Source of the DNA: Thioclava sediminum
GTDB taxonomy: Bacteria; Pseudomonadota; Alphaproteobacteria; Rhodobacterales; Rhodobacteraceae
NCBI RefSeq assembly: GCF_002020355.1
Contig: NZ_MPZV01000004.1
Coordinates: 124,001-188,000, forward strand
Reading direction: 5' to 3'
DNA: 64,000 bases
Shown in pieces: positions 29,680 through 39,943 of this stretch (positions within the stretch are counted from its first letter, which is position 1; each line of letters opens with the position of its first letter). The position numbers and the translations under genes were made by a program. The notes under the pieces are model-generated. The model did no database searches, was not told the origin of the DNA, and saw only the letters and a list, made by a program, of their open reading frames with translations.

Positions 29680-30507
29680 GTGTTCTCACGTCTCTCAGGG
29701 GCGCTTGTTCGCGCGATCCTCGTCGCGGTGGTGATCTGCACCCCCGCGCTCATTCTGCCCGATACCAGTAGTGACACCGCACAGATCGTGGCGCTCATGG
29801 CGCTGTTCGGTTTCGCGCTGACCCTTTTCGAATATGCTTCCGTTTATCCCGGCTTGATCGAGTTTCGCGATGCGCCGCCCTTCAACCGCATCCGCTTCAT
29901 GTCGCTGTTCCTGACCGTTCTGCTGCTCTCGCTTGCCGTGCAGTCGCAATATCACGCCTCGACTCTGACCCGGCTGATCGAGGTTCTGGGCACGACCGTC
30001 GCCAGCTCCATCGACGTGCCTTACAGCCCCGTTCGCCTGCTGCAACTCGCGCTGCCGGCGGATGCCTCACTGCATCAGGTCGCGCTGGTGCGCACCGCTG
30101 CGGGGATGGCCTACCTGATCTCGCTGCTGACCCTTGGCTATTTCGTCATCGTCATGCGGATCATGGGCTGGCCGCAGGCGCATACGAAATTCAACGTCTG
30201 GGTCAATCTGCCCACCTTCGACCCGACCGCAGGCGGCGACGTGGTCGAGCGTCTGCGCCGCGATTCCTGGTTCAACATTGCGCTGGGCTTCCTTTTGCCC
30301 TTCCTTATTCCGGCGGTGCTCAAACTCGTCTCGGTCAGTTTCGTGATCGTGACGCTCGAAGTGCCCCACACGATGATCTGGATGGTGACGGCATGGGCCT
30401 TCCTTCCCGCAAGCCTGTTCATGCGTGGCATCGCGCTGGCGCGGGTGGCGCAAATGATCGAAAACAAGCGTCTCGCTTCCGGGGCGAGCGACTACTTGCC
30501 GGCCTGA
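29680..30507 (+). CDS. Polytopic membrane protein, unknown function
   Basis: I do not recognise this family. From the GTG at 29680 the product is 275 aa with about six hydrophobic helices, e.g. LVRAILVAVVICTPALIL, IVALMALFGFALTLFEYA, MSLFLTVLLLSLAVQS, MAYLISLLTLGYFVIVMRI, IALGFLLPFLIPAVLKLV and [18 protein letters not shown]. No catalytic or transport motif is visible. The GTG is favoured because AGGG lies 5 bp upstream and because 37 residues from a more distant in-frame ATG (29569) look non-coding. It runs 115 bp into the next gene. Confidence 0.65.
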   Translation: MFSRLSGALVRAILVAVVICTPALILPDTSSDTAQIVALMALFGFALTLFEYASVYPGLIEFRDAPPFNRIRFMSLFLTVLLLSLAVQSQYHASTLTRLIEVLGTTVASSIDVPYSPVRLLQLALPADASLHQVALVRTAAGMAYLISLLTLGYFVIVMRIMGWPQAHTKFNVWVNLPTFDPTAGGDVVERLRRDSWFNIALGFLLPFLIPAVLKLVSVSFVIVTLEVPHTMIWMVTAWAFLPASLFMRGIALARVAQMIENKRLASGASDYLPA

Positions 30508-31541
30508 TCGCGGCGTTTCTGGCGCTGCCCGCCGCGGCCGAGGGCTTGCGCGTCGCGACATGGGATGCCGGGCTGTCCCGCCGGGGTCCAGGGCTTTTGC
30601 TGAAAGATATCCGCAACGACACAGCGCAGGTCGCGGCTGTGACTCGCATCGTCGATGCGATCGCGCCGGACGTGCTTTTGCTGACCGGGATCGACTGGGA
30701 CTATGACGGGCAGGCGCTGGCCGCGCTGAATGAGACTTTCGCGCAGCCTTATCCGCATCTCTTCGCGCCGCGTCCGAATAGCGGATGGCCGAGCGGCGCG
30801 GATCTAGACGGAAACGGCAAGCTTGGTGAAGCACGCGATGGGCACGGCTATGGGCGGTTTCCGGGGCAGGGGGGCATGGCGCTGCTGTCGCGTTACCCGA
30901 TCGAGGCCGACCGGGCGCGCGATTTCTCCAAGATGCTGTGGAAGGACCTGCCCGACGGGCAAAGCGCAGGGGCGGACCTGTCGCCGGAGGCTTTATCCGT
31001 GCAGCGTCTCAGTTCGACTGCGCATTGGGATGTGCCGCTCGAACTGCCCTCGGGCGCGCAGCTGCATCTTCTGGCCTTCGCCGCGACGCCGCCGGTTTTC
31101 GACGGACCCGAGGACCGCAACGGGCGCCGCAATCGTGACGAAAGCGCCTTCTGGCTGCACTATCTGGATGGCGAGCTCGACGCGCTGCCGCCCGAGGCGC
31201 CGGTGATCCTGCTGGGCGATGCCAATCTCGATCCGATGGACGGGGAGGGGCGGCGCGACGCGCTCGATCTGCTGCTGAACGGCCCGCATCTGCAGGACCC
31301 GCAGCCGCGCAGCGATGGCGCGACGCAAGCGGCCGATCCCGCGCATCAGGGCGATCCGGGTCTCGATACCGCCGATTACGATGGGCCGGGCAATCTTCGG
31401 CTCGACTACGTTCTGCCGGCGACCGATCTGAAAGTGACGGGGGCGGGCGTCGTCTGGCCGAAGCCGGGCGCGCCCCTGGCGAAGGCGGCCGAAGCCGCCT
31501 CGCGTCACAAGATGGTCTGGGTCGACATCGCGTTGCCCTGA
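30393..31541 (+). CDS. Exported endonuclease/exonuclease/phosphatase-family protein
   Basis: An EEP-fold protein: [11 protein letters not shown] (strand 1), [10 protein letters not shown] where the family has a metal-ligand Glu/Asp, [25 protein letters not shown] and [10 protein letters not shown] near the end. A signal sequence ([18 protein letters not shown]) lies just before the domain, so the protein is probably exported. The start is uncertain: the only in-frame ATG (30393) is 115 bp inside the previous gene and adds about 33 residues before the signal; the next candidate, TTG at 30547, would drop the signal. Its 3' end overlaps the opposite epimerase gene by 37 bp. Substrate unknown. 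Confidence 0.75.
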   Translation: MGLPSRKPVHAWHRAGAGGANDRKQASRFRGERLLAGLIAAFLALPAAAEGLRVATWDAGLSRRGPGLLLKDIRNDTAQVAAVTRIVDAIAPDVLLLTGIDWDYDGQALAALNETFAQPYPHLFAPRPNSGWPSGADLDGNGKLGEARDGHGYGRFPGQGGMALLSRYPIEADRARDFSKMLWKDLPDGQSAGADLSPEALSVQRLSSTAHWDVPLELPSGAQLHLLAFAATPPVFDGPEDRNGRRNRDESAFWLHYLDGELDALPPEAPVILLGDANLDPMDGEGRRDALDLLLNGPHLQDPQPRSDGATQAADPAHQGDPGLDTADYDGPGNLRLDYVLPATDLKVTGAGVVWPKPGAPLAKAAEAASRHKMVWVDIALP

Positions 31542-32425
31542 TCGGGCACGACCTTGAGGCCCCGGATATAGAGATGTTCGAACACCACGCGCTGCAGCGT
31601 CTTCGGCGTGAATTCCGGGAAGCGCGCGTGAAAGTCGGTGCCGTCGATCTCGTGGCTCATGTCGAACAGGTAGCGCATTTCGCGCAGCTCGCGCGCCAGC
31701 TCCCATGCGGGCGAGGCAAGCAGCAGCGCCGTCCACGGGAATTTCTTGATCGAGATGTCGCGCCCCATCTGGCGCGAGAATTCCTCGGCCAGTTCGCGCG
31801 CGGAGAACCGGGTGCCGGGGAACCCGAGGTCGAGCAGACCGGGCGTATGATCTTCGGTCTCGGCCAGTTGCACGGCGATCCGGGTCATATCCTCGAGATC
31901 GGCATAGACGCGCTGTGCATCGGGCTTGCCGAGCGCGGTGATCTTACCCTTGCGCAAATCCTTCAGCATCACCCGGTTCATCAGCGTGTCGGGCGACTCG
32001 GCATTCAGGAAATCTCCGCCGCGCAAGATCACGACCGAACGGCCCTCTTCGGCATGGGCACGGTAGCGCGCCTCCATCTCGGCGCGGATCTTGCCCTTGC
32101 GGGTGCAGGCGTGATGCGGGGTCGAGGCGCTCCACGGAGACGGCTCGCGTCCGTAGACATAGACATTGCCCGGCACCATCACCGAGGCTCCGCTGTCGCG
32201 CGACGCGGCCAGAACCTGCTTGGTGATCTGGGGGATCTGGTTCGCCCAGTCGTGGTAATTCGGCGGGTTCATCGCATTCACGATCCACCGCGCGCCGCGC
32301 GCTGCGATAGCCATGTCGGTGCCCCGGCGATAGCGATCGACGTCCCAGCCAGCGGCCCTGAAGGACCGTGCCGCAGCAGATCCGAACAAACCGCCCATTC
32401 CCAGGATCAATACCCTGCGATTCAT
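31505..32425 (-). CDS. NAD-dependent epimerase/dehydratase-like protein
   Basis: A 306-aa extended-SDR-like protein. It opens with [20 protein letters not shown], a GxGxxG-type dinucleotide site, followed by a [12 protein letters not shown] segment. [16 protein letters not shown] carries a YG where the catalytic Tyr is expected, and [15 protein letters not shown] resembles late SDR motifs. The YxxxK pair is not obvious, so it may bind a nucleotide without classical epimerase activity. It is oriented against its neighbours, splitting leuCD from leuB, and overlaps the 3' end of the exported EEP gene. Confidence 0.7.
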   Translation of the reverse strand: MNRRVLILGMGGLFGSAAARSFRAAGWDVDRYRRGTDMAIAARGARWIVNAMNPPNYHDWANQIPQITKQVLAASRDSGASVMVPGNVYVYGREPSPWSASTPHHACTRKGKIRAEMEARYRAHAEEGRSVVILRGGDFLNAESPDTLMNRVMLKDLRKGKITALGKPDAQRVYADLEDMTRIAVQLAETEDHTPGLLDLGFPGTRFSARELAEEFSRQMGRDISIKKFPWTALLLASPAWELARELREMRYLFDMSHEIDGTDFHARFPEFTPKTLQRVVFEHLYIRGLKVVPDQGNAMSTQTIL

Positions 32426-32641
32426 TTCGCCCTCATGTGTCGTCTGCCTGCTATAAACTCTAGCATGCGCTCATACGCGTGCAGGGGCCACTCGCCAACC
32501 ACTCGATCCGCAAAAGCCCGCCGAAGCCTCGGCAACCGCTTGCCGATCGTCCAGACACGGTTTCGCGACCTGTGCCGCTTGACCAAGGGGCGGGCAGGGG
32601 ATACGCCCTTCGAGACCCTGTTTTCTTGGGAGATTATCCTC

Positions 32642-33745
32642 ATGTCCAACCCCTCCATCCTCATCCTGCCCGGCGACGGGATCGGCCCCGAAGTCATGGC
32701 CGAGGTTCGCAAAGTCATCGACTGGTACGGTGCCAAGCGCGATCTCGCCTTCGACGTCAGCGAAGACCTCGTCGGTGGTGCGGCCTACGACAAGCACGGC
32801 GTGCCGCTGGCCGATGAGACGATGGCGAAGGCGCAGGAAGTGGACGCAGTTCTGCTCGGCGCCGTGGGCGGTCCGAAATACGACGTGCTCGATTTCTCTG
32901 TGAAGCCCGAGCGCGGCCTGCTGCGTCTGCGCAAGGAGATGGACCTGTTTGCCAACCTGCGCCCCGCGCAATGCTTCGACGCGCTGGCGGATTTCTCCTC
33001 GCTGAAGAAGGAAGTGGTTGCAGGCCTCGACATCATGATCGTGCGTGAATTGACCTCGGGTGTCTATTTCGGCGAGCCGCGCGGCATCTTCGAAGAAGGC
33101 AACGAGCGTGTGGGCATCAACACCCAGCGCTACACCGAGTCCGAGATCGAGCGCGCCGCCCGCGCTGCGTTCGAACTTGCGATGAAGCGCAACAAGAAGC
33201 TCTGCTCGATGGAGAAAGCCAACGTGATGGAGTCGGGCATCCTCTGGCGCGAGGTCGTGACCCGCGTCGGCGAGGAATACCCGGAAGTCGAACTGAGCCA
33301 CATGTATGCCGATAACGGCGCGATGCAGCTCGTGCGCGCGCCCAAGCAGTTCGACGTGATCGTCACCGACAACCTGTTCGGCGACATCCTGTCCGACTGC
33401 GCGGCGATGCTGACCGGCTCGCTCGGGATGCTGCCCTCCGCGTCGCTCGGCGCGCCGATGGCGAACGGTCGCCCGAAAGCGATGTACGAGCCCGTGCATG
33501 GCTCGGCCCCCGACATTGCGGGGCAGGGCAAGGCCAACCCGATCGCCTGTATCCTCAGCTTCGCGATGGCGCTGCGCTACAGCTTCGATCAGGGTGACGA
33601 GGCGACCCGTCTGGAAACCGCAATCGAAAAAGTTCTGGCTGATGGCGTGCGCACCGCGGACCTGATGGGCCCCGAAGGCGGCACCCCGGTCTCGACCTCC
33701 GAGATGGGCGACAAGATCATTGAAGCGCTCGACGCCTCGCTCTGA
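32642..33745 (+). CDS. leuB: 3-isopropylmalate dehydrogenase
   Basis: LeuB oxidatively decarboxylates 3-isopropylmalate with NAD in leucine synthesis. The 367-aa protein starts [19 protein letters not shown] and has [29 protein letters not shown], the metal site [20 protein letters not shown] (seen in sequence) and [21 protein letters not shown] 32642 gives the canonical start; the frame stays open far upstream only as a mirror of the epimerase gene. It has its own 216-bp upstream gap and terminator, independent of leuCD. Confidence 0.97.
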   Translation: MSNPSILILPGDGIGPEVMAEVRKVIDWYGAKRDLAFDVSEDLVGGAAYDKHGVPLADETMAKAQEVDAVLLGAVGGPKYDVLDFSVKPERGLLRLRKEMDLFANLRPAQCFDALADFSSLKKEVVAGLDIMIVRELTSGVYFGEPRGIFEEGNERVGINTQRYTESEIERAARAAFELAMKRNKKLCSMEKANVMESGILWREVVTRVGEEYPEVELSHMYADNGAMQLVRAPKQFDVIVTDNLFGDILSDCAAMLTGSLGMLPSASLGAPMANGRPKAMYEPVHGSAPDIAGQGKANPIACILSFAMALRYSFDQGDEATRLETAIEKVLADGVRTADLMGPEGGTPVSTSEMGDKIIEALDASL

Positions 33746-33765
33746 TCCACGAGACAAGTTTTGTG

Positions 33766-33795
33766 AAAGGCGCGGGCGAAAGCTCGCGCCTTTTT
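33766..33795 (+). terminator. Intrinsic terminator of leuB
   Basis: GGCGCGGGC-GAAA-GCTCGCGCC (9-bp stem, GAAA tetraloop, one G-T pair) followed by T5 and preceded by AAA, 23 bp after the leuB stop. Confidence 0.9.
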
Positions 33796-33861
33796 CACGT
33801 CGTGGCCTTGCAACTCCCGAACATCCGCTCAAGATGTGAGCGATAACACCGGGAGCCTCCC

Positions 33862-34839
33862 ATGCCCGATTTCGGCGGAAAATCAAACGCACGCGGTGCG
33901 TCCCTCGGCCTGACCTCGATGGCGATTTTCGCCACGCATGACGTCATCATCAAACATCTGGGTCAGACCTATTCGCCGGTTCAGATCGTGTTCTTCGCGG
34001 CGCTCCTGTCTTTCCCGTTGCTCTCGGTGATCCTGCTCAACGACAAGCGCGGGGGAAGCCTGCGCCCGGTTCACCCCGGCTGGGTTGCGGGACGGGTCTT
34101 TACCACCGTCGTCACCGGGCTCTGCGCTTTCTACGCCTTCTCGACCCTGCCGCTCGCGCAGGTCTATCCGCTCCTCTTCGCGATGCCGCTTTTGGTCACC
34201 GTTTTCTCGATCCCGATCCTAGGTGAGAAGGTCGGCATTCACCGCTGGGCTGCGGTTATCCTCGGCCTCATCGGCGTGGTGATCGTGGTGCGCCCCGGTC
34301 AGGCGGATCTCGCACCCGGCCATTTCGCGGCGATGACGGCAGCAGTCACCGGTTCGCTGGCCTCGGTGATCGTCCGAAAGATCGGCTCGGAGGAGCGTTC
34401 TGTCGTCCTTCTGCTTTCGCCGCTTCTGGGCAACGTGATCGTCATGGCGATCCTTCTGCCCTTCGTCTGGCAGCCGCTACAGATCGGCGATCTTGGCCTC
34501 ATGGCGGTGATCGCGATCTTCGGCCTGACCGCCTCCTTCCTGCAAATCCTCGCCTATCGCGCGGGCGAGGCCGCCATCGTCGCGCCGATGCAATATTCGC
34601 AGATCCTCTGGGCGGTCTTCTACGGCTGGATCATCTTCCACGAGAGTGTGGACATCCCGACGCTTGTCGGCGCGGGCGTGGTGATCCTGTCTGGCATCTA
34701 CATCGTCATTCGCGAGACGCGTGTCTCCGAGAACCAGCCGGTGCTGCGCACAAGGGGCCGGTCGGAAACCGTCACCGCCCCGCGATCGTCGCTTCTGGGC
34801 CGCGTTTTGGGCCTTCGTGCACGCAATTCAAGAAGCTGA
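33862..34839 (+). CDS. DMT-superfamily transporter (EamA)
   Basis: A 325-aa drug/metabolite transporter with ten predicted helices in two EamA repeats. Landmarks are LTSMAIFATHDVIIKHLG, ALLSFPLLSVILL, AFSTLPLAQVYPLLFAMPLLVT, HRWAAVILGLIGVVIVVRPG (end of repeat 1) and AAIVAPMQYSQILWAVFYGWIIFHE followed by VGAGVVILSGIYIVIRE (end of repeat 2). The 45-residue C-terminus is cytoplasmic and basic. The substrate cannot be inferred; it stands alone between two transcription units. Confidence 0.85.
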   Translation: MPDFGGKSNARGASLGLTSMAIFATHDVIIKHLGQTYSPVQIVFFAALLSFPLLSVILLNDKRGGSLRPVHPGWVAGRVFTTVVTGLCAFYAFSTLPLAQVYPLLFAMPLLVTVFSIPILGEKVGIHRWAAVILGLIGVVIVVRPGQADLAPGHFAAMTAAVTGSLASVIVRKIGSEERSVVLLLSPLLGNVIVMAILLPFVWQPLQIGDLGLMAVIAIFGLTASFLQILAYRAGEAAIVAPMQYSQILWAVFYGWIIFHESVDIPTLVGAGVVILSGIYIVIRETRVSENQPVLRTRGRSETVTAPRSSLLGRVLGLRARNSRS

Positions 34840-34850
34840 CTCAGACCCCC

Positions 34851-34879
34851 TTGCAAAACCCTGCACAAGCGGCTAATTC
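34851..34879 (+). promoter_or_regulatory. Probable promoter of tRNA-Pro
   Basis: TTGCAA (34851-34856), 17-bp spacer, TAATTC (34874-34879), 12 bp before the tRNA 5' end. The spacing is good, the -10 is weak. Confidence 0.45.
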
Positions 34880-34891
34880 CCCGCCCACGGT

Positions 34892-34968
34892 CGGAGCGTA
34901 GCGCAGCCTGGTAGCGCACCTGCTTCGGGAGCAGGGGGTCGGAGGTTCGAATCCTCTCGCTCCGACCA
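34892..34968 (+). tRNA. tRNA-Pro (anticodon CGG)
   Basis: A 77-nt cloverleaf with acceptor CGGAGCG / CGCTCCG, discriminator A and encoded CCA. The anticodon arm CCTGC-TTCGGGA-GCAGG puts CGG at 34-36 with G37, reading CCG codons. The T-arm has GGTTCGAATC. This anticodon is usually the wobble-independent proline isoacceptor used in GC-rich genomes. Confidence 0.95.
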
Positions 34969-35067
34969 TTTTCCCGATTTCCCCTGATTTCTTGGCATGC
35001 AGCGATGTCGCTGGCCTTTCGGGCCGTGCTTTGGCACAACTTTCCCGAAGCAATGAAGGCAGGGCGA

Positions 35068-35640
35068 ATGCAGGTCGAACCAACTCCTCTCAGCGGCGTT
35101 CTTGTGATCACCCCGAAGCGATTCGGTGATCACCGCGGATTTTTCTCCGAGAGCTATTCGGCGAAGCGATTTGCCGAAGCCGGGATCGAGATCGAGTTCG
35201 TCCAAGACAACCATTCGGTCTCGGAGGCCGTGGGCACGGTGCGCGGGCTGCATTTTCAGGCCCCGCCGCACGCGCAGGCGAAGCTCGTGCGCTGCGGGTG
35301 CGGGCGGCTCTGGGACGTCGCGGTGGATATCCGCGAGGGAAGCCCGACCTACGGGCAATGGTTCGGCACCGAGCTGAGCTTCGAGAACGGCAAGCAGCTG
35401 CTGATCCCGGCGGGCTTCGCGCATGGGTTCGTCACGCTCGAGCCGGGGACCGAGATCGTCTACAAATGCTCGGATTACTACGCGCCCGACTGCGAAGGCG
35501 CGATCCGCTGGGACGACCCGGATCTGGGCATCGACTGGCCGCTTTCCGCAGGAATAGAGCCTGTTTTGTCCGGTAAAGATGCCGAGGCGCCGCTGTTTGC
35601 CGGGTTCGACAGCCCCTTCACCTGGGAGGGCGCAGCATGA
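35068..35640 (+). CDS. rfbC: dTDP-4-dehydrorhamnose 3,5-epimerase
   Basis: RmlC epimerises dTDP-4-keto-6-deoxyglucose at C3 and C5. The 190-aa cupin has [36 protein letters not shown] with the catalytic His, an [15 protein letters not shown] core and [11 protein letters not shown]. The ATG at 35068 ([11 protein letters not shown]) follows an AGGGCGA site; upstream ATGs run back towards the tRNA. It leads an rfbC-rfbB-rfbD-rfbA operon in which each pair overlaps by 4 bp. Confidence 0.95.
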   Translation: MQVEPTPLSGVLVITPKRFGDHRGFFSESYSAKRFAEAGIEIEFVQDNHSVSEAVGTVRGLHFQAPPHAQAKLVRCGCGRLWDVAVDIREGSPTYGQWFGTELSFENGKQLLIPAGFAHGFVTLEPGTEIVYKCSDYYAPDCEGAIRWDDPDLGIDWPLSAGIEPVLSGKDAEAPLFAGFDSPFTWEGAA

Positions 35641-36674
35641 AACTCCTCGTTACCGGCGGTGCCGGGTTCATCGGCTCCGCAGTCGTCCGCCTCGCCGTCT
35701 CGCGCGGGCATGAGGTGGTGAACCTCGACGCGCTGACCTATGCCGCCTGCCTCGAGAATGTCGCGCCCGTCGCCGACAGTCCGCTCTACGCCTTCGAGCA
35801 GGCCGATATCCGCGACGCGGACGCGCTGGCCACCATCTTCGCCCGCCACAAGCCCGGCGCGGTGATGCATCTCGCGGCCGAAAGCCATGTCGACCGTTCG
35901 ATCGACGGCCCCGGCGCCTTCATCGAGACCAACGTGATGGGCACCTACAACATGCTGCAAGCGGCGCGCAGCTTTTGGGAGGCCGAGGGTCGCCCCGAGA
36001 GCTTCCGCTTCCACCACATCTCGACCGATGAGGTCTATGGCACGCTCGGCGCCACGGGCCAGTTCACCGAAGAGACGCCCTATGCGCCGAACAGTCCCTA
36101 TTCCGCCTCGAAAGCGGGCTCAGACCATCTCGTGCGCGCCTGGCACGAGACCTATGGGCTGCCGGTGGTGCTCACCAATTGTTCGAACAATTACGGCCCC
36201 TATCACTTCCCGGAAAAGCTGATCCCGGTCGTGATCCTGAACGCGCTCGCGGGCAAACCGCTGCCGATCTACGGCGACGGCTCGAACGTGCGCGACTGGC
36301 TCTATGTGGAAGATCACGCCGATGCGCTGCTTCTGGTGCTGGAGAAGGGTGCCTTGGGCCGCAGCTACAATATCGGCGGTGAGAACGAGCGGTCGAACCT
36401 CGAGCTCGTCCAGACGATCTGCACCATTCTCGACAAGCTGCGTCCGGGCGACGCGCCCTATGCCGATCTGATCACCTTCGTCACCGACCGCCCCGGCCAC
36501 GATGCGCGCTACGCGATCGACCCGACCCGCATCCGTGAGGAGCTGGGCTGGCGCCCGAGCGTGACGGTGGAGGAGGGGCTCGAGCGCACCGTGCGCTGGT
36601 ATCTCGAGAACGAGGTTTGGTGGCGCCCGCTGCTGGAGCGGCACGGCGTCGGCGAAAGGTTGGGCAAGGCATGA
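35637..36674 (+). CDS. rfbB: dTDP-glucose 4,6-dehydratase
   Basis: RmlB makes dTDP-4-keto-6-deoxyglucose with bound NAD. The 345-aa SDR has [43 protein letters not shown], the catalytic [15 protein letters not shown] and [17 protein letters not shown], plus [13 protein letters not shown]. All are hallmark RmlB segments. The start overlaps rfbC and the stop overlaps rfbD (ATGA). Confidence 0.97.
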   Translation: MKLLVTGGAGFIGSAVVRLAVSRGHEVVNLDALTYAACLENVAPVADSPLYAFEQADIRDADALATIFARHKPGAVMHLAAESHVDRSIDGPGAFIETNVMGTYNMLQAARSFWEAEGRPESFRFHHISTDEVYGTLGATGQFTEETPYAPNSPYSASKAGSDHLVRAWHETYGLPVVLTNCSNNYGPYHFPEKLIPVVILNALAGKPLPIYGDGSNVRDWLYVEDHADALLLVLEKGALGRSYNIGGENERSNLELVQTICTILDKLRPGDAPYADLITFVTDRPGHDARYAIDPTRIREELGWRPSVTVEEGLERTVRWYLENEVWWRPLLERHGVGERLGKA

Positions 36675-37516
36675 TCCTCGTCTTCGGACAGACCGGCCAA
36701 GTCGCGCAGGAACTACAGCGCCTCGCGCCCGATGCGGCGCTTTTAGGCCGGAATAGGGTCGATTTGCGTGATCCCGGCGCCGCAGCGAAAGCGATCCGGG
36801 AGGCCAAGCCTGAGGCCGTGATCAACGCCGCCGCCTATACGGCAGTCGACAAAGCTGAAGAAGAAGAGGCGCTCGCTCAAACCGTTAACGGTGACGCGCC
36901 CGCCGCGATGGCCAAGGCCTGCTGCGACCTCGGTATCCCGCTCATTCACATCTCCACCGATTACGTCTTCGACGGCTCGGGCGACGCGCCGTTCAAGCCC
37001 ACCGATCCGACCGGTCCGCTGGGCGCCTATGGCCGCACAAAGCTGGCAGGCGAAGAAGCGATCCGCGCCACGGGTGGCCCCTTCGCGATTCTGCGCACCA
37101 GTTGGGTCTTCTCGGCGCATGGCGGGAACTTCGTGAAGACGATGCTGCGCCTGTCGGAAAGCCGCGATCGGCTGACGATCGTCGCCGACCAGATCGGCGG
37201 GCCGACGCCGGCCAAGGCGATCGCCGAGGCCTGCCTGACGATAGCGCAAGAGTTGCAGCGCGCGCCCGAAAAAAGCGGCGTTTACCATTTCTCAGGCTCT
37301 CCCGACGTAAGCTGGTCAGGCTTCGCACGAGAGATCTTCGCGCGGACCGGGCGGGACGTGACGGTGGAGGACATCCCCACCACCGATTATCCGACGCCTG
37401 CGAAACGGCCGCTCAATTCGCGGCTCGACTGCAGCGATTTGGCCGTGTTCGGCCTGAATAGACCCGATTGGAGATCGGGATTGAATGAAGTGTTAATTGA
37501 ATTGGAAGCGGTATGA
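36671..37516 (+). CDS. rfbD: dTDP-4-dehydrorhamnose reductase
   Basis: RmlD reduces the 4-keto sugar to dTDP-L-rhamnose. The 281-aa protein begins [19 protein letters not shown] and has [36 protein letters not shown] (catalytic YxxxK) and [21 protein letters not shown] 36671 is preferred over an upstream ATG inside rfbB. Its last 40 codons are a little AT-richer than the rest. Confidence 0.96.
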   Translation: MILVFGQTGQVAQELQRLAPDAALLGRNRVDLRDPGAAAKAIREAKPEAVINAAAYTAVDKAEEEEALAQTVNGDAPAAMAKACCDLGIPLIHISTDYVFDGSGDAPFKPTDPTGPLGAYGRTKLAGEEAIRATGGPFAILRTSWVFSAHGGNFVKTMLRLSESRDRLTIVADQIGGPTPAKAIAEACLTIAQELQRAPEKSGVYHFSGSPDVSWSGFAREIFARTGRDVTVEDIPTTDYPTPAKRPLNSRLDCSDLAVFGLNRPDWRSGLNEVLIELEAV

Positions 37517-38385
37517 CGAAACGCAAAGGCATTATTCTGGCAGGCGGCTCGGGCACGCGGCTTTATCCGATCACGATGGGCGTCTCGAAGCAGCTTCTGC
37601 CGGTCTATGACAAGCCGATGATTTACTATCCGCTGACGACGCTGATGCTGGCGGGCATTCGCGAGATCGCGGTGATTACGACGCCGCATGATCAGGAGCA
37701 GTTCATCCGCACGCTCGGCGATGGCAGCCAGTGGGGGCTGAGCCTGACCTATATCACCCAGCCCTCGCCCGACGGTCTGGCGCAGGCCTATCTGCTGGCC
37801 GAGGAGTTCCTCGCCGGCAGCCCGTCGGCGATGGTTCTGGGCGACAATATCTTCTTCGGGGCTGGGCTTGGCGAAATCCTCAAAGCGGCGAATGCGACCA
37901 CAGATGGCGGCACCGTCTTTGGCTACCGCGTGCGCGATCCGGAGCGGTATGGGGTGGTGGATTTCGACGAGAGCGGTACCGTGCGCGCGATCATCGAGAA
38001 GCCCGAAGTGCCGCCGTCGCAATTCGCGGTCACGGGGCTCTATTTCCTCGACGAAACCGCGCCGGACCGCGCCAAGACGATCACCCCTTCCGCCCGTGGC
38101 GAGTTGGAGATCACCTCGCTTCTCGAAACCTACCTGCATGACGGTGCGCTCTCCGTCACGCAGATGGGCCGGGGCTTCGCCTGGCTCGACACCGGAACGC
38201 ATGGCAGCTTGCTCGATGCGGGGAATTTCGTGCGCACGCTGGAAGAGCGGCAGGGCCTGCAAAGTGGCTCGCCCGACGAGATCGCCTTCGAGAAGGGCTG
38301 GATCAGTGCCGACGCGCTCGCCGACCGGGCAAAGAAATTCGGCAAGAACAGCTATGGTGAGTATCTGCTGCGCCTGATCGAGTAA
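37513..38385 (+). CDS. rfbA: Glucose-1-phosphate thymidylyltransferase
   Basis: RmlA couples dTTP to glucose-1-phosphate, the first step of dTDP-rhamnose synthesis. The 290-aa protein has the nucleotide loop [14 protein letters not shown], the substrate lysine in [42 protein letters not shown], and [18 protein letters not shown]. It is last in the rfbCBDA operon, with the glycosyltransferase GTG 6 bp downstream. Confidence 0.97.
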   Translation: MTKRKGIILAGGSGTRLYPITMGVSKQLLPVYDKPMIYYPLTTLMLAGIREIAVITTPHDQEQFIRTLGDGSQWGLSLTYITQPSPDGLAQAYLLAEEFLAGSPSAMVLGDNIFFGAGLGEILKAANATTDGGTVFGYRVRDPERYGVVDFDESGTVRAIIEKPEVPPSQFAVTGLYFLDETAPDRAKTITPSARGELEITSLLETYLHDGALSVTQMGRGFAWLDTGTHGSLLDAGNFVRTLEERQGLQSGSPDEIAFEKGWISADALADRAKKFGKNSYGEYLLRLIE

Positions 38386-38391
38386 GCGACC

Positions 38392-39300
38392 GTGGCGCGG
38401 GTGACGATCCTGATGGCGACACGCGATCCGGGTCCGGAGCTGCGCGATCAACTGGAAAGCCTCGCGGCGCAAACCCATCGGGATTGGCGGCTGATCGTCG
38501 GGGACGACAGCCGAAGCGATGCCGCGCGCGACGTCTTGGCGGAGCTCGCCCGCAGCCATGATGTGCAGATCGTGAGAGGCCCGCGGACCAGCGCGGGAGG
38601 GAATTTCCTGTCTCTGCTGCGGGGGATCGACAGCGCGCAGCAGGATTACATCTCCTTTTGTGATCAGGATGATGTCTGGCTGCCGGATCGGCTCGCGCGC
38701 GGGATTGCCGCATTGGGTGAGGGGGGGCCTGCGCTTTATTGCAGCCGGACTTGGGTCTGCAACGCTGATCTGGAAGACCAGCATCTCTCCGTCCGACACA
38801 CACGCCCGCCGTCTTTTCGCAATGCACTGGTGCAGAATATCGCGGCGGGAAACACCATTCTCCTGAACCCGGTCGGGGCCGAACTGGCCATCTGTGCGGC
38901 GCGCGAACTGCAAGTTGCGCCGCGTCATGACTGGTGGCTCTATCAGCTGTTCACCGGGTGCGGTGCGCGGGTCATTTATGATGCAAAGCCCACGGTTCTC
39001 TACCGCCAACACGGGGGCAACGCGGAAGGGGCGAATGTGAAAATACGCGCCAAACTCTCTCGACTCGGATGCATGCTGTCCGGCGATTGGCGGTGCTGGA
39101 TCGACGATCAATGTTCAGCGCTCACTGCATCGGCGCATCGGTTCACGCCCGAGAACCAGGCCATTTTCGATCGCTTCAAGAGGATGCGCGACGCGACTCT
39201 TTTAACCCGTCTGAAAGAATTCGCCCGGCTGAGGCTCTATCGCCAAAGCCGGGCGGCAACGCTTGCCCTTTGGATCGGGGCTGTGTTTCGGCGGATTTAG
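38392..39300 (+). CDS. Family 2 glycosyltransferase
   Basis: A 302-aa GT-A transferase, probably adding a sugar (rhamnose is likely from context) to a surface glycan. It has VTILMATRDPGPELRDQLESL (seen), the acceptor-strand LIVGDDSRSDAARD, DYISFCDQDDVWLP with the DxD-like QDD, and HDWWLYQLFTGCGARVIYD. No membrane helix, so it acts in the cytoplasm. It begins with GTG, close behind rfbA, and converges on chrR with a 4-bp gap. The acceptor is unknown. Confidence 0.85.
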   Translation: MARVTILMATRDPGPELRDQLESLAAQTHRDWRLIVGDDSRSDAARDVLAELARSHDVQIVRGPRTSAGGNFLSLLRGIDSAQQDYISFCDQDDVWLPDRLARGIAALGEGGPALYCSRTWVCNADLEDQHLSVRHTRPPSFRNALVQNIAAGNTILLNPVGAELAICAARELQVAPRHDWWLYQLFTGCGARVIYDAKPTVLYRQHGGNAEGANVKIRAKLSRLGCMLSGDWRCWIDDQCSALTASAHRFTPENQAIFDRFKRMRDATLLTRLKEFARLRLYRQSRAATLALWIGAVFRRI

Positions 39301-39304
39301 GGTC

Positions 39305-39943
39305 TTAAATCCGAAAGATCGGCTGCAGCAAGCGCGGCAGAAGACCCTTGAACTTCAGTGGCGCATCGGTGGCGGCGAGGCAGATGCAGACATCCTCCAT
39401 CCCCGCAATCGGCGTGTGATCGAGATCGTCATTCGCCACTTCCACGTCGCCGACGCCAAAGCGCCCGGTCTCGTCCGAGAAGGACCCCTGCAGCACCAGC
39501 GTCAGTTCCAGCCCGCCATGCGTGTGATCCGGCACCGCCATCCCCGGCGGAATATACAGAAGCCGGGCCGACCCTTCTTTATCCTCGCTCAGAATGGCTT
39601 GCTTGATGCCGCCGCCCAAGGCCCGCCAGCGCGGACTGTCGGCGCCCATCGCCTCGACCACGGCGCCCGGATAAATCCCGGCGCGCGCAGGTTGCTCCGC
39701 GACGATCACATCGTCGTCGTCCAACCCGTCGAACACACGTCGCCGCAAATCGTCGCTGGGGGCCATGCCTTTCAGGTCATCCAGAACCAGCCCGCCCGCC
39801 AGTTCCTCTGCTTCAAGCCGTGCGCGACACTCGTCGCACTGGCTCACATGCGCCGCCACGACCAGCGAAAACGCATGACCCAGCGAGCCGGTCGCGTAGG
39901 ACCGTACCAACCAATCGGGCAAATGATGCGTAATCTCGGTCAT
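39305..39943 (-). CDS. chrR: ChrR, zinc-dependent anti-sigma factor
   Basis: ChrR holds the ECF sigma factor RpoE inactive until singlet oxygen or related stress appears. The 212-aa product has both zinc sites known from Rhodobacter sphaeroides ChrR: the anti-sigma domain ligands H6, H32, C36 and C39 (AAHVSQCDEC), and the cupin-domain ligands H140, H142, E146 (DHTHGGLE) and H176 (DLDHTP). Every ligand is present, each close to its known position. Start overlaps the rpoE stop by 4 bp. Confidence 0.93.
   Translation of the reverse strand: MTEITHHLPDWLVRSYATGSLGHAFSLVVAAHVSQCDECRARLEAEELAGGLVLDDLKGMAPSDDLRRRVFDGLDDDDVIVAEQPARAGIYPGAVVEAMGADSPRWRALGGGIKQAILSEDKEGSARLLYIPPGMAVPDHTHGGLELTLVLQGSFSDETGRFGVGDVEVANDDLDHTPIAGMEDVCICLAATDAPLKFKGLLPRLLQPIFRI

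Noticed and set aside
34841-35083. Minus-strand frame containing [14 protein letters not shown]
   Set aside because: This is the antisense reading of tRNA-Pro, a well-known spurious protein; it covers a confident tRNA.
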